A DNA stretch of 64,000 nucleotides. Source: Pseudoalteromonas holothuriae (GTDB lineage: Bacteria > Pseudomonadota > Gammaproteobacteria > Enterobacterales > Alteromonadaceae). The number at the start of each line of letters is the position of its first letter. Position 1 is the stretch's first letter. The stretch is from NCBI RefSeq assembly GCF_945859825.1, contig NZ_CAMAPC010000003.1, forward strand, positions 310,001 to 374,000. Direction: 5' to 3'. The notes beneath the pieces are model-generated. The model was not told the DNA's origin. It saw only the letters and a list, made by a program, of their open reading frames with translations, and ran no database searches. This document shows positions 63,637 to 64,000 of the stretch, piece after piece. Made by a program: the position numbers and the translations under genes.

Positions 63637-63954
63637 CTATAACCTTTTCAAGTAAGCATCAATTGCATGTGAAATTAACTCATCAATTTGCTCTTCAAAT
63701 TCATCTTTGTCTTTGTCCAACCTATCTAAATAGGCTTCAACCTGAGCCATTGACAAGTTTTTATTTGCTACTGTGTATTCTCTTTCAGGTAATGCCTTAT
63801 CATAACGAGGTACAAAGCTAAAAAGCGCATACACTGGCGGCTTAATTTTACTATTTGCAAACTCACAAAAACCTTCAACAAAATCTTTTCCAGTAGGGCC
63901 TAAACAACCAGGCTCAACGCGATACAATAATCTTATTTTTTTGTCTTCACTCAT
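63637..63954 (-). CDS. Conserved hypothetical protein, 105 aa
   Basis: Starts MSEDKKIRLLYRVEPGCLGP and is acidic toward the C-terminus (YLDRLDKDKDEFEEQIDEL). VPRYDKALPEREYTVANKNL is a middle segment I recall from uncharacterised Shewanella and Pseudoalteromonas proteins. I chose the ATG at 63954 over the TTG at 63990. Soluble, function unknown. Confidence 0.75.
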   Translation of the reverse strand: MSEDKKIRLLYRVEPGCLGPTGKDFVEGFCEFANSKIKPPVYALFSFVPRYDKALPEREYTVANKNLSMAQVEAYLDRLDKDKDEFEEQIDELISHAIDAYLKRL

Positions 63955-64000
63955 ACAAACACCAATTTGTTCAACATAATTTGTACTCAATTAGTTGTTT

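Noticed and set aside
1..64000. CRISPR arrays, tRNA or rRNA genes, prophage or intact insertion sequences
   Set aside because: None seen on reading both strands; no regular direct-repeat arrays and no transposase or phage structural genes.

Overview
The window looks like chromosome of a marine gammaproteobacterium close to Pseudoalteromonas. The DNA is AT-rich. The best taxonomic hints are a chloride-dependent alpha-amylase with a C-terminal secretion propeptide (the layout of the Pseudoalteromonas haloplanktis enzyme), DUF2999 and DUF6058 proteins, TPR-sulfotransferases beside TonB receptors, and many small lipoproteins and sensors. This placement rests on recognised protein families, not on a search. 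I saw no rRNA, tRNA, CRISPR array, prophage or intact insertion sequence.

Layout. 1-1.5 kb: NarL/DesK-type two-component pair whose kinase is cut by the window edge. 1.7-9.2 kb: a CadC-like membrane regulator, a GAF-PAS-GGDEF-EAL protein, a lipoprotein, a gene remnant, a possible small RNA, and three copies of a hairpin repeat. 9.2-18.6 kb: a lipid-anchored oligopeptidase, a MarR regulator divergent from a CMD-family protein across a perfect operator-like palindrome, a TonB receptor followed by a TPR-sulfotransferase, and convergent to that a small double-glycine-leader peptide. 19.9-25.8 kb: choline-to-glycine-betaine operon betI-betB-betA, a short BCCT transporter and a TorF-type porin. 26-33 kb: XRE/2TM protein, TPR histidine kinase, Ntn amidase, PKD-like lipoprotein. 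33-44 kb: threonine aldolase plus amidohydrolase, LysR regulator, flavodoxin-like reductase, a broken DUF6058 gene, VOC protein, acyltransferase, then CtlX and an alanine/glycine symporter divergent from an Lrp regulator. 44-50.7 kb: DUF417 membrane protein, feoAB under a Fur-like box, TonB receptor divergent from a membrane-bound LytTR regulator. 51.6-54.9 kb: the most unusual locus, four overlapping genes encoding an amino-acid adenylation enzyme, a carrier protein, a cysteine-cluster protein and an AAC(3)-fold acyltransferase. 55-64 kb: DUF2999, GNAT, TPR protein, secreted amylase, Sua5, HDAC-like deacetylase, solute-binding protein and a TPR/coiled-coil membrane protein.

How genes work together. 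The bet cluster forms an osmoprotection unit: a porin admits substrate, the BCCT protein carries it, BetA and BetB oxidise choline to betaine, and BetI represses at a palindrome 10 bp before its own start. The 51.6 kb operon can be read as activation of an amino acid, loading on a carrier and transfer to an amine, with a metal- or cysteine-based step of unknown nature. Non-coding structure is also notable: two copies of a roughly 190 bp MITE-like element with terminal inverted repeats, two further dispersed repeat families, and several palindromes that look like operators or terminators.
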